Shown: positions 1 through 6,559 of the stretch, piece after piece
How positions within the stretch are numbered: the first letter of the stretch is position 1
Layout: each line of letters begins with the position of its first letter
Assembly (NCBI GenBank): GCA_002296285.1
Contig: DBHX01000036.1
Coordinates: 1 to 18,085 of the forward strand
Direction: 5' to 3'
Source: a bacterium UBP8_UBA817
GTDB lineage: Bacteria > Margulisbacteria > Marinamargulisbacteria > UBA817
DNA: 18,085 bases
The notes under the pieces: model-generated
What the model was told of the DNA's origin: nothing
The model's input: only the letters and a program-made list of their open reading frames with translations
Databases searched by the model: none
Program-made: the position numbers and the translations under genes

Positions 1-114
1 AATACGTCTCCATATGAATCCGGTTGGTTAATTCGTGTTGAAACAAAACAAACGGATTATACCGAGGATCTAATGGATGAGACAGCTTACACCTCTTATT
101 TAGAAACGCTATAA
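1..114 (+). CDS. gcvH: Glycine cleavage system H protein, C-terminal end (5' truncated by window)
   Basis: An open frame enters from the window edge and ends at TAA 112-114, giving 37 residues. The segments SPYESGWLIRVE and LMDETAYTSYLETL match the C-terminus of GcvH (typically 'DPYGEGWLIKI...LLDAEAY...L'). GcvH is the lipoylated shuttle protein of the glycine cleavage complex. The lipoyl-lysine region lies outside the window. The stop codon directly abuts the stop of the convergent polyprenyl synthase gene (TAA at 112-114, then the reverse-strand TAA at 115-117), so no room is left for a dedicated terminator between them. The identification rests on a short C-terminal match only. Confidence 0.72.
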   Translation, partial: NTSPYESGWLIRVETKQTDYTEDLMDETAYTSYLETL

Positions 115-1041
115 TTAAAGGACGCGTTTCGTTACTATCTCGAGTACTTTAATGAGCTGATGGGCATTAAATGATAAAGCATTAATGCTTTTTTCTGCAT
201 TCTTTTTTCGAGTTGTAATTTCATTTTTGATGGTTGTTACAATGTCATCTTTGTGGGTTACGAGTATTTCTTTAATGTCTAAATCTGTTTCGTTTGCTTT
301 TTTTACTGCAAGTAAAATGGGGAGGGAGATATCCCCATTTTCTATGTCTTGCATTACTTTTTTACTTAGGTGATTCTTTTTATCAAATAAATCCAAGTAG
401 TCGTCCGTCAGTTGAAATATGTCCCCAAGCAATTCCCCAAATGATGCCAAGTGATGAATGTCTGATTCATTCAGTTCATTTAAATGACCACTGCATATGC
501 AGCTGGCTTTGAATAGTGCGGATGTTTTTTTGTTGACAATCTCCCAGTACTCAGCGACTGAAATATTGAAATTGTAACGTTCATTGACTTGAATGCACTC
601 CCCTTCACATAAATTAATCACTGAATTGGATATAATGGATAAAATATCAATATTGTGCATGGATGTGATTAGTTTGAGTGCCAGTGCGTAACAATGAACC
701 CCACTGATAATGCCATTGTTTACATTGAATTTTTTATGTACGGTTTCGTTATTTCTTCGAATGTCGGCATTATCAATGATGTCATCATGAATCAAAGATG
801 CCAAATGAATTAACTCAATACCAGCGGCAAGTTTCTTCGTATCCTCATTAACTCCCTGAGTTATTTTTGAAATTAATAAAATGATGGATGCTCGAATTTG
901 TTTTCCTTGTGAGTTTAAGATGTGTTTATAAATATTGCTTAATGTTTTGGTGTCAGAGCTAAGGAGTGTGGACTGAATCAATTCAGTGACTGCGTTAAGT
1001 TCGTTTTTAATTTCTTTTTTTAACGTCAATAGTGTTGTCAT
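115..1041 (-). CDS. All-trans polyprenyl diphosphate synthase
   Basis: This 308-aa protein belongs to the IspA/IspB-type trans-prenyltransferases, which extend an allylic diphosphate with IPP to make isoprenoid chains such as quinone side chains. Visible motifs are GKxxR (residues 46-50), the first Asp-rich motif HDDIIDNADIRR with DDxxD at 86-90, and the second, QLTDDYLD, with DDxxD at 213-217. Both metal-binding motifs are intact. Two usual family positions look altered: the 'GD' before the central helix reads GVHCYAL (about 114-120), and the loop after the second motif lacks the usual GKxxGxD. Chain length cannot be read safely, although long-chain solanesyl/octaprenyl type is most likely. 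A TGATATAAT extended -10 lies 7 nt before the ATG, so the gene probably has its own leaderless transcript although it is only 20 bp from the DRTGG gene. Confidence 0.88.
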   Translation of the reverse strand: MTTLLTLKKEIKNELNAVTELIQSTLLSSDTKTLSNIYKHILNSQGKQIRASIILLISKITQGVNEDTKKLAAGIELIHLASLIHDDIIDNADIRRNNETVHKKFNVNNGIISGVHCYALALKLITSMHNIDILSIISNSVINLCEGECIQVNERYNFNISVAEYWEIVNKKTSALFKASCICSGHLNELNESDIHHLASFGELLGDIFQLTDDYLDLFDKKNHLSKKVMQDIENGDISLPILLAVKKANETDLDIKEILVTHKDDIVTTIKNEITTRKKNAEKSINALSFNAHQLIKVLEIVTKRVL

Positions 1042-1048
1042 TTTATGG

Positions 1049-1057
1049 ATTATATCA
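1049..1057 (-). promoter_or_regulatory. Extended -10 promoter of polyprenyl synthase gene, predicted leaderless
   Basis: On the minus strand TGA-TATAAT lies at 1057-1049, followed by 7 nt (CCATAAA) and then the ATG at 1041. A -10 this close would start transcription at or next to the start codon. There is no Shine-Dalgarno. No convincing -35 is seen, which is usual for TGn-extended -10 promoters. Confidence 0.5.
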
Positions 1058-1061
1058 CAAT

Positions 1062-2159
1062 CTATGGATTCATCTTGGAATATATTTGGTCAATGTCAAC
1101 GTATTCTTCAATCATGGAACTCGCAATTTCAATTTTGTTTTTGTCTTCTGAGCGTATTTTGACAATCATTTTATTAATTTTTGTTGCAATTAAAAATGCG
1201 TCTTCTTCCACCATAAACAGAGGGATTTTGGATGTGTATAACAGGTCCAATATTTTTTGATGGGGTCGAATGCCGTTGGTAAATACAATGCCTGATACCA
1301 AGTGGGGGCCTTGAGTGAGTAAATTTTCACATAATGCCGTGAGTACCAATCCTTCTCTATTTCCAGGAACGATCATGAGTGTATTGCGACTGATATGATC
1401 GAGGGCATTGTGAGGCATCATGTCCCCAATCATGAATTTTTCAATGGTATTTCGTTTTCCTTTATCTGTCATGGATAATATGTTTGGTTTTAATTCGTCA
1501 ATGATGGATGATATGGTGGGGTAAGTGAGCTGTTGGTTCAGGGGCAATACCCCTAAAACATCCAGACCTAGGTTTTGTAACCCTTTTCTAGCAATGGTAT
1601 TGATTTTGTCGTATTTTTCAGGAATGACTTTATTGATGATGACGCCCATAATGGGGATTTCCAATGCTTTGAATACGGCCACATTTAGCATGATTTCATC
1701 GATGGCTTTTCCAATTCCCCCAATTGAAACAATGATGACAGATGCGTTTAATATTTTTGCAATTTGGGCATTGGAGCAGTCAAATACAGATCCCACACCG
1801 GCATGCCCTGTGCCTTCATATAAAATGGCGGATGATTTTTTGGTTAATTCAATATCGGCCGAAAGAATTTTCTGGTGAAGAGTATCTTTATGGGGGGCAT
1901 TAATGTAATTCTCAGTAAATCCTTTGGGTGAAGCCACCGGACTCATGAGTGGAAGTTTGTTTTTATTTAATTGAAACGTATTTTGAAATAATACCGCATC
2001 TTTATCAATTTTATTGCCGTCAACCACTCGGTATTGTTGGCCAACGGGTTTCATGTATTGGATCGATGAATCCCGTTTTAATAACGCATTAAATAATCCC
2101 AAAGATACGGTGGTTTTTCCATCATTTTGTCGGGTGGCGGCGACAAATACTTTTTTCAT
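1062..2159 (-). CDS. P-loop (BioD-like) + DRTGG domain protein
   Basis: This 365-aa cytoplasmic protein resembles the N-terminal regulatory half of long phosphate acetyltransferases and the stand-alone BioD-like/DRTGG proteins. The P-loop is ATRQNDGKTT (residues 8-17, Lys15). A family signature follows, YEGTGHAGVGSVFDCSNAQ (about 114-132), inside the dethiobiotin-synthase-like fold. The C-terminal part (about 215-330) is a DRTGG-like domain with the motif drifted to PGNREGLVLTAL. No acetyltransferase domain is attached, so I do not infer Pta activity; a nucleotide- or metabolite-sensing role is only a guess. It overlaps the upstream DAHP synthase by 4 bp (ATGA), so translation is probably coupled. 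It ends with TAG. Confidence 0.8.
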   Translation of the reverse strand: MKKVFVAATRQNDGKTTVSLGLFNALLKRDSSIQYMKPVGQQYRVVDGNKIDKDAVLFQNTFQLNKNKLPLMSPVASPKGFTENYINAPHKDTLHQKILSADIELTKKSSAILYEGTGHAGVGSVFDCSNAQIAKILNASVIIVSIGGIGKAIDEIMLNVAVFKALEIPIMGVIINKVIPEKYDKINTIARKGLQNLGLDVLGVLPLNQQLTYPTISSIIDELKPNILSMTDKGKRNTIEKFMIGDMMPHNALDHISRNTLMIVPGNREGLVLTALCENLLTQGPHLVSGIVFTNGIRPHQKILDLLYTSKIPLFMVEEDAFLIATKINKMIVKIRSEDKNKIEIASSMIEEYVDIDQIYSKMNP

Positions 2160-3193
2160 GCTAATTTTGAATAGATATCTGCCAATAATGATTCCGTTTC
2201 ATCCCAACCGATGCACTCATCAGTAATGGATTGCCCATAGGCTAGCGGAGACGTATTGATGCTTTGGTTCCCATGCGTTAAAAAACTTTCAATCATGACC
2301 CCCATGATGCTTTTGTTTCCGTTTACGATTTGGTTAATCACGCTATTGAGGACTTTGTGTTGATTTTCTGCTTTTTTTCGTGAATTGCCATGGGAACAAT
2401 CCACCAAAATACGGGTGTCTATTTTGGATTGTTCGATTTTTTCTTTGTGCTCTTCCATTTGAACGGATGAGTAATTTGGCCCATTGCTACCCCCTCGAAT
2501 AATTAAATGGGCATGGGGATTTCCGTTTGATTCAACGCGTGCAATGGTGCCATCTTGAGTGACGCCAATGAATGCGTGGGGGTGTTGCGCGGCTTGGATG
2601 GCGTGAATGGCCACATCAATGTTGCCATCGGTTGCATTTTTAAATCCAATTGGCATGGATAACCCACTCGCCATTTCTCGGTGTGTTTGAGATTCGCTGG
2701 TTCTGGCACCAATGGATGCCCAACAGATCAAGTCCGCATAATATTGGGGAAGTATGGGGTCTAATAATTCACTTCCTGTGGGTAAGCCAAGTTTTAATAT
2801 GTCGAGCATTAATTTTCGTGCATCTTTAAGGCCTTGCTCGATGTTGTTTTTTCCGTTTAATTCAGGGTCATTAATGAGCCCTTTCCATCCAATATTGGTT
2901 CGTGGCTTTTCAAAATAAGTTCGCATGATGATCATGAGTTTATCTTCGTATTTTTGTTTGAGTGGGGCGAGTTTTTTTGCATAGTCCAATGCTGCAGCGG
3001 GATCATGAATCGAGCATGGCCCAACAATTACCATTAAGCGGTTGTCTTTATTGGTTAAAATATTGGATATTTCATTCCGAGAGTTGATAACAAATTCGGA
3101 CGTTTCAGATGAAATTTTGATGGTTGATTTTAATTCATCGGGAGAAATGATGGGGGTAATATCTGCAATATGTATATTTTCAAGTTTTGACAT
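2156..3193 (-). CDS. 3-deoxy-D-arabino-heptulosonate-7-phosphate (DAHP) synthase, class I alpha (AroFGH type)
   Basis: The enzyme condenses PEP with erythrose-4-phosphate, the first step of the shikimate pathway. At 345 aa it has the size of E. coli AroG and aligns over its full length: GPCSIHDP (58-65), RTYFEKPRT (91-99), WKGLINDP (103-110), GARTSESQTHRE (162-173), GFKNATDG, DCSHGNS (265-271), GNQS, YGQSITDECIGW. The four expected metal ligands are present: Cys60, His268, Glu302 and Asp325. An N-terminal extension of about 40 residues like the AroG regulatory arm is kept, so feedback control is plausible, but the effector cannot be told. The gene starts 6 nt after a perfect TATAAT and has no Shine-Dalgarno. 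It is the first gene of a coupled pair with the DRTGG protein. Confidence 0.95.
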   Translation of the reverse strand: MSKLENIHIADITPIISPDELKSTIKISSETSEFVINSRNEISNILTNKDNRLMVIVGPCSIHDPAAALDYAKKLAPLKQKYEDKLMIIMRTYFEKPRTNIGWKGLINDPELNGKNNIEQGLKDARKLMLDILKLGLPTGSELLDPILPQYYADLICWASIGARTSESQTHREMASGLSMPIGFKNATDGNIDVAIHAIQAAQHPHAFIGVTQDGTIARVESNGNPHAHLIIRGGSNGPNYSSVQMEEHKEKIEQSKIDTRILVDCSHGNSRKKAENQHKVLNSVINQIVNGNKSIMGVMIESFLTHGNQSINTSPLAYGQSITDECIGWDETESLLADIYSKLA

Positions 3194-3199
3194 AGCCTG

Positions 3200-3208
3200 A
3201 TTATAGCA
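3200..3208 (-). promoter_or_regulatory. Extended -10 promoter of DAHP synthase gene, predicted leaderless
   Basis: The minus strand reads TGC-TATAAT (3208-3200), then 6 nt, then ATG at 3193. A weak -35 match (GTGTTA, 3228-3223) sits 17 bp upstream. The consensus -10 implies a start site at or beside the A of the start codon. Confidence 0.55.
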
Positions 3209-3227
3209 AATCCCAATTGAATTAACA

Positions 3228-3608
3228 CTATTTTGGAACTTTTATGATTTGGTAAGGGGTATTCATTACTGGTGAGGCGATGGGATAATCTTTGCTTCGA
3301 ATGGGTTCAGTTTCTATGGATATGATGGTATTTCCTCTAAGTTCAATACGTTTGATGGGATTGATGTCTCTCTTATAGCTTTGTTGTCGATGGCAGATCC
3401 ATATATACCTGGCGTTAGGATCGATGGGGATTTGAATCCCCAATGTTTGAGCCAAAGATTTTAGTTCGTTAGCGGATATTACCTTGGTTTCTTTTATTAA
3501 GGAGTTATCATACACATGCCCTTGATGGTAATAGTCAATTTGGGTAATTGTTTGATTGCAACTGATGAGCAATGGGCCGAATAGCAGGAGTAAAAAAATA
3601 TGTTTCAT
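3228..3608 (-). CDS. Small predicted lipoprotein, unknown function
   Basis: This is a protein of about 126 aa starting MKHIFLLLLFGPLLISCNQT: a basic start, a hydrophobic stretch and the lipobox LISC with Cys at about residue 17, which indicates lipidation and export. The frame is open up to 3659, but I chose the ATG at 3606-3608 because it creates this signal and has a possible -10 (TAAATT, 3621-3616) 7 nt upstream with TTGGGA 17 bp before that. The mature part contains GNTIISIETEPI and RYIWICHRQQSYKRDI, which I do not recognise. It ends in TAG just upstream of the DAHP synthase promoter. Its first codons run antisense to the nadA-like stub. Confidence 0.6.
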   Translation of the reverse strand: MKHIFLLLLFGPLLISCNQTITQIDYYHQGHVYDNSLIKETKVISANELKSLAQTLGIQIPIDPNARYIWICHRQQSYKRDINPIKRIELRGNTIISIETEPIRSKDYPIASPVMNTPYQIIKVPK

Positions 3609-3723
3609 AAAAAATAATTTAACCCAAATGCATGACGATCCCAAACTCACCATTACCATTGAAGATGAAATTGCTCAACGGGCAGTTCATTGTATTGATG
3701 AGATGTTTCGGTATTGTGAATAA
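3565..3723 (+). pseudogene. nadA: Remnant of quinolinate synthase C-terminus (nadA stub)
   Basis: A short plus-strand frame ends at TAA 3721-3723. Its last ~38 residues contain CFIKNNLTQM followed by LTITIEDEIAQRAVHCIDEM. This resembles the NadA C-terminus, which usually reads CPxMKxxTL...IxVxEEIxxxAxxPIxRML, including the cysteine that serves as an Fe-S ligand in NadA. Nothing NadA-like remains upstream: the frame is closed at 3553, and the DNA there is occupied by the lipoprotein gene on the other strand. It is therefore best read as a 3' stub left by deletion or replacement. Similarity is judged by eye on a short segment, so a small unrelated ORF is the alternative. Confidence 0.45.
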
Positions 3724-3766
3724 AAAATACCTCATAACAGAATCACTTAATAAGTAATAAAATAAA

Positions 3767-4915
3767 CTAAGGGACGTCTGACGAATAAGCTCCAACAGTA
3801 GACGCATGAGGCAATCCAGAATCATAAGGTAGTGTGGTACTCGCTTGACTTAAGTTATCATCATCAATCGTTTGAGCTTCATTAGTTGTTAACTGAGGTT
3901 TTTCACCTTCTTCTCCTCTTGTTAGCCTACGTCCAATATGAAATCCAATACCCAAACCAATACCCAAACCAAAGCCAGTAATTACATCTGTACCACTAGT
4001 ATGATCAACTTGAGAACCTGAAGCAACCGTCGAAGCTGTAACATTCTCAATAATCTTTTTTTCCATTGCTTTAAACTTTTTTTCCATTTCTTGTTTGGTT
4101 TGTTCAAGTTCTTTTTTTGAAGCTTTTGATTCAATGTTTTGTTGCATTTGAACATGACCTTTTATCAATTGAGTAATTAAACCTTGATTCTTTAGACTTG
4201 AATTTTTATTAATATCAATTGCATTTTTATTATCTTGGATTAAACCTGTATTATCCTCAACTTGAAGTCCTGCTTCACTAACTTTATCGTCTAATGCTTC
4301 AAGTGAACCTGTATTATTCTCAACTTGAAGTCCTACTTTACTAACTTTATCGTCTAATGCTTCAAGTGAACCTGTATTATTCTCAACTTGAAGTCCTACT
4401 TTACTAACTTCATCCTCTAATGCTTCAAGTGAAGTCCGTGTTTCATTACACCTATTTAATATATCCAGAATCCCTGCATAATCACCCCACCATTTTCTAA
4501 TATTGTCATCATGATGACAATATCGAGGATATACATAACCATATCTAAAAGCAGGGCTTGTTTCAACTATCACAGTTAATTCGTTAGCAGATTTGTTAAG
4601 AAGGGGATCGTCGCACTCCTTATTACCTATATATCCTAAACAATCCAAAATTCTATGCATAAATAAATCAGGGCGACCAGCTTTACCATCAAAAAAGGGC
4701 CGGATATGATTACCACCTTTACAAGTGTCATCATTATTAATTAATCCTTCTGCTTTTTTAAACGCATCAGGAAGTGAACCTGGTTGTTCTGAAACACAAT
4801 TTTCAGGATCTAACGTTTCTAAATGCCTAACGACCGCGTTTGCCCTCCCTTTCAGATTAGGATAATCCCTACCGAATGCCGTTCCTAATAATAATCCGTG
4901 TAGTAAAGTTCTCAT
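3767..4915 (-). CDS. Repeat-containing coiled-coil protein with C-terminal glycine-rich membrane segment, unknown
   Basis: I do not recognise this 382-aa protein. Residues 1-15 are mildly hydrophobic but not a clear signal peptide. Residues ~40-155 form a Cys-rich, possibly globular domain (about seven Cys). Residues ~160-225 hold three tandem 21-residue repeats (SLEALDDKVSKVGLQVENNTG), continued by a coiled-coil-like stretch rich in K, E, Q and M. Near the C-terminus GFGLGIGLGIGFHIG is a short membrane-type helix with G-xxx-G spacing, followed by basic residues and a polar Ser/Thr-rich tail. It has a clear AGGGG Shine-Dalgarno (4927-4923) 7 nt before ATG, unlike most neighbours, and a different base texture, which suggests acquisition. 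It lies between two gene stubs. The layout (head, stalk, membrane segment) recalls surface or effector proteins, but that is inference. Confidence 0.7.
   Translation of the reverse strand: MRTLLHGLLLGTAFGRDYPNLKGRANAVVRHLETLDPENCVSEQPGSLPDAFKKAEGLINNDDTCKGGNHIRPFFDGKAGRPDLFMHRILDCLGYIGNKECDDPLLNKSANELTVIVETSPAFRYGYVYPRYCHHDDNIRKWWGDYAGILDILNRCNETRTSLEALEDEVSKVGLQVENNTGSLEALDDKVSKVGLQVENNTGSLEALDDKVSEAGLQVEDNTGLIQDNKNAIDINKNSSLKNQGLITQLIKGHVQMQQNIESKASKKELEQTKQEMEKKFKAMEKKIIENVTASTVASGSQVDHTSGTDVITGFGLGIGLGIGFHIGRRLTRGEEGEKPQLTTNEAQTIDDDNLSQASTTLPYDSGLPHASTVGAYSSDVP
4246..4433 (-). repeat. Three tandem 63-bp in-frame repeats (21-residue units)
   Basis: Near-identical 63-bp units begin at 4261, 4324 and 4387, with a partial unit to the left from about 4246. 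Each encodes SLEALxDxVSxxGLQVExNTG. The second and third units differ at only a few bases. They are coding coiled-coil repeats: spacing is exact, there are no spacers, and the frame is kept, so this is not a CRISPR array. Such arrays gain and lose units easily by slippage. Confidence 0.9.
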
Positions 4916-4966
4916 TTTTATACCCCTACAATTTAAATTAAAACAATATTTTTAATTGCTAATTTA

Positions 4967-5176
4967 CTATCGAAAAAAATGCGAAAAAGTTACATCGAAA
5001 TTTTTTAATGTATTAAAAAAAGATAATTCAATATAAATGATTTTAGATGGATTCAAAATACCATTCGGGTCACATTGTGCATTAATCCCCTTCATAATCT
5101 CAAGGTCTCTTGCTGTAAAATAAAGATCTTGATCGTTGGCGGTCTTCAGTAAGAGCCCCTTTTGAAGGTGTTTTTT
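4967..5176 (-). pseudogene. Remnant of FAD-linked oxidase C-terminus (GlcD/lactate dehydrogenase family)
   Basis: A minus-strand frame of 69 codons between two stops contains LLLKTANDQDLYFTARDLEI and then INAQCDPNGILNPSKI. The second part is the hallmark C-terminus of FAD-binding oxidases such as glycolate oxidase GlcD (usually MRxIKxAxDPxGILNPGKI), and the first fits the preceding GlcD stretch. The FAD-binding and substrate domains are absent, and a stop (TAG, 5179-5177) cuts off the 5' side, so only the last ~45 residues survive, with a non-homologous tail of about 20 residues to the TAG at 4967-4969. I read it as a decayed gene. Confidence 0.6.
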
Positions 5177-5296
5177 CTAAATGCAAAAAACGAGCACGCT
5201 ATCGTGTACAAGCTAAGTTCAATTTCAGTTCTTTATGGATGCGATTGTTCATAATGTAAAACGCCTTGTCACAATAAATGCCCCGCCCCTTTTTCA

Positions 5297-5313
5297 AGGC
5301 GCATAGCGCGCCT
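5297..5313. repeat. Short inverted repeat AGGCGC / GCGCCT
   Basis: AGGCGC (5297-5302) and GCGCCT (5308-5313) form a perfect 6-bp stem with a 5-nt loop. It lies 2 bp from the larger hairpin at 5316-5349 and is GC-rich in an otherwise AT-rich region. There is no T-run, so a terminator role is not supported. Confidence 0.55.
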
Positions 5314-5315
5314 CA

Positions 5316-5349
5316 GGGTGATTAGTGCCTAAATTTTGCATAATCACCC
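5316..5349. repeat. Strong imperfect hairpin (12-bp stem with one bulge)
   Basis: GGGTGATTA (5316-5324) pairs perfectly with TAATCACCC (5341-5349). After one bulged G the stem continues with TGC (5326-5328) and GCA (5338-5340), leaving a 9-nt loop. An A-run follows on the plus strand, so neither strand has the T-run expected after a terminator. It could be a protein-binding site, a mobile-element end or part of a small RNA. Confidence 0.65.
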
Positions 5350-5449
5350 AAAAAAATGAAAATAACTGTCTTTTTTAATACTTTTTCAGTTTTTTTAAAA
5401 TATTTTGACATTATTCTGTTTTTATCCTAGTTTTGCGACAGCGCCTTCA

Positions 5450-5480
5450 TTCCCAGTTTTGAGCCTGTTTAAACAGGGAA
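5450..5480. repeat. Nested inverted repeats around palindrome CCTGTTTAAACAGG
   Basis: CCTGTTTAAACAGG (5464-5477) is a perfect 14-bp palindrome of the sort bound by dimeric regulators. Alternatively TTCCC (5450-5454) and GTTT (5456-5459) can pair with AAAC (5471-5474) and GGGAA (5476-5480), giving a competing hairpin. It lies ~90 bp beyond the end of the outer-membrane protein gene. Confidence 0.5.
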
Positions 5481-5530
5481 TTTATGCATGTGTTAGCGCG
5501 GATTATTGGTGATTAATGTCATGGAGATGG

Positions 5531-5557
5531 TTGGCAGGAACGCGTCGTCCCTGCCAA
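5531..5557 (-). terminator. Hairpin directly after the outer-membrane protein gene, possible terminator
   Basis: TTGGCAGG (5531-5538) pairs with CCTGCCAA (5550-5557); inside it ACG/CGT adds three more pairs around a CGT loop. It starts 6 nt past the TAA of the gene ending at 5564, the right place for a terminator or 3'-end stabiliser, but no T-run follows on the minus strand. Confidence 0.45.
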
Positions 5558-5563
5558 GAAAAT

Positions 5564-6541
5564 TTATAAGCTTTGTTGGATACCGAATACGAGTGTGGTG
5601 TCTGCAATTAATGAGAGGCTGTTGGTGTCGGATAGAATGGGGGTTGTGATTTCAGCCGCTATTCTTGTTTTGTCTAAAAAGTCAGGGGTATAGTTAACGC
5701 CAACGCCTAGATCTGTTATGAGGGACCCTTGATTGGTGTTAAACATGGGTGACATGCTGATTTGCATGGCGGTTAGGGTGTTGTCTTGCCCTGTAATGTC
5801 TGTGGTTCCAGTGATTTTTAGTCGGGCACTGGTGCTGAATTCGTTGCTCCAAAGTTTTTGAATCCATGTGGTGCCTTGATATTTATTTCCCAATCGGTAA
5901 TTTAGTTTGTTTCGGCCGGTTCGAATTAACCCATTGATTTGAGCCCCAATTGAAACGTCACTGTATTGGACCGTTCGGGTGACGCCAACCATGATATCAT
6001 AGGTACCGCTGCCAAGCTGCATGCCATAGGGTAGGTGGGTATTACTATCATTTTTTTCTTCAATGGAACCGATGGGGACACTGATGCCAATATTTGCAAT
6101 GGTTTTACTATTCTTGGATTGATTCACATCAATGATGGCACCTACTTTTAAATCATTGAGCCCATTGGACTGCATGTCGGATGTTTGATTCATGCGATGG
6201 ACCATGGTCATCTGATTGTCGGATAGTCCTAGCATGGCACTGAGTGTTATGTCGTTGGATATTCCCCACATGGCACCCACCATGTGCATGGTCATTTGCA
6301 TGTCTTTGGGACTCATCATGTAATTGGAATGAACATCGCTTACCGATGTTTTTTCAGTGCCCTCGACCAATGTGTTCATGGCCATTGGCATGACTCTGTA
6401 GGATACCATGATGTCATTTTTGTGATGCTTATGGTCGGCCATGACGCCAATAGGGGCGTGAGCATCCGGTCGTCCCATTGAATATGAGTCGGCCATTAAT
6501 GGCACAATGGCCATTAATAATATAAAAAAATAGTTTAACAT
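5564..6541 (-). CDS. Met-rich outer-membrane beta-barrel protein ('transporter' / phenol_MetA_deg-like)
   Basis: This 325-aa protein has a signal peptide (residues 1 to ~17, MLNYFFILLMAIVPLMA) and a mature start DAHAPIGVMADHKHHKND. That start, followed by methionine-rich strands (MSPKDMQMTMHMVGAMWG), is typical of a family of outer-membrane barrels often annotated as MetA-pathway-of-phenol-degradation-like transporters. The rest alternates polar and hydrophobic residues as beta-strands do and ends FGIQQSL rather than with the usual terminal aromatic residue. Met and His enrichment would suit copper or another soft metal, but the substrate is inference. AGGAG (6554-6550) lies 8 nt before the ATG. 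It is the second gene after the Cys-rich protein, 18 bp away, presumably in one operon. Confidence 0.72.
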   Translation of the reverse strand: MLNYFFILLMAIVPLMADSYSMGRPDAHAPIGVMADHKHHKNDIMVSYRVMPMAMNTLVEGTEKTSVSDVHSNYMMSPKDMQMTMHMVGAMWGISNDITLSAMLGLSDNQMTMVHRMNQTSDMQSNGLNDLKVGAIIDVNQSKNSKTIANIGISVPIGSIEEKNDSNTHLPYGMQLGSGTYDIMVGVTRTVQYSDVSIGAQINGLIRTGRNKLNYRLGNKYQGTTWIQKLWSNEFSTSARLKITGTTDITGQDNTLTAMQISMSPMFNTNQGSLITDLGVGVNYTPDFLDKTRIAAEITTPILSDTNSLSLIADTTLVFGIQQSL

Positions 6542-6559
6542 AATTATAACTCCTAAATT

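Larger units (their letters stand above)
4916..5563. other. Intergenic stretch: FAD-oxidase stub plus several inverted repeats, no intact gene
   Basis: Apart from the FAD-oxidase stub (4967-5176) I see no credible gene here. From about 5280 the stretch carries four inverted repeats, listed separately at 5297-5313, 5316-5349, 5450-5480 and 5531-5557, separated by T-rich DNA (about 5370-5430). No tRNA, riboswitch or known small RNA was recognised. Confidence 0.6.

Noticed and set aside
1525..1878. 117-aa plus-strand ORF inside the DRTGG gene, and similar ORFs opposite sucC, DAHP synthase and the acyltransferase
   Set aside because: They lie fully antisense to well-recognised genes, lack recognisable motifs and reflect codon-bias shadows.
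3609..3659. Longer start (3659) for the lipoprotein gene
   Set aside because: It buries the lipoprotein signal 17 residues inside the protein; the ATG at 3608 gives a textbook signal and lipobox.
4246..4433. CRISPR array
   Set aside because: The 63-bp units are contiguous with no spacers, keep frame, and encode coiled-coil repeats inside one ORF.
4810..4915. Caspase/metacaspase-like N-terminus (GLLLGTAFGRDYPNLKGRAN) in the repeat protein
   Set aside because: Superficial likeness to the first strand and loop only; no catalytic His-Gly or D-x-C-x-G type motif follows.
5316..5349. Rho-independent terminator
   Set aside because: The stem is strong but no T-run follows on either strand.
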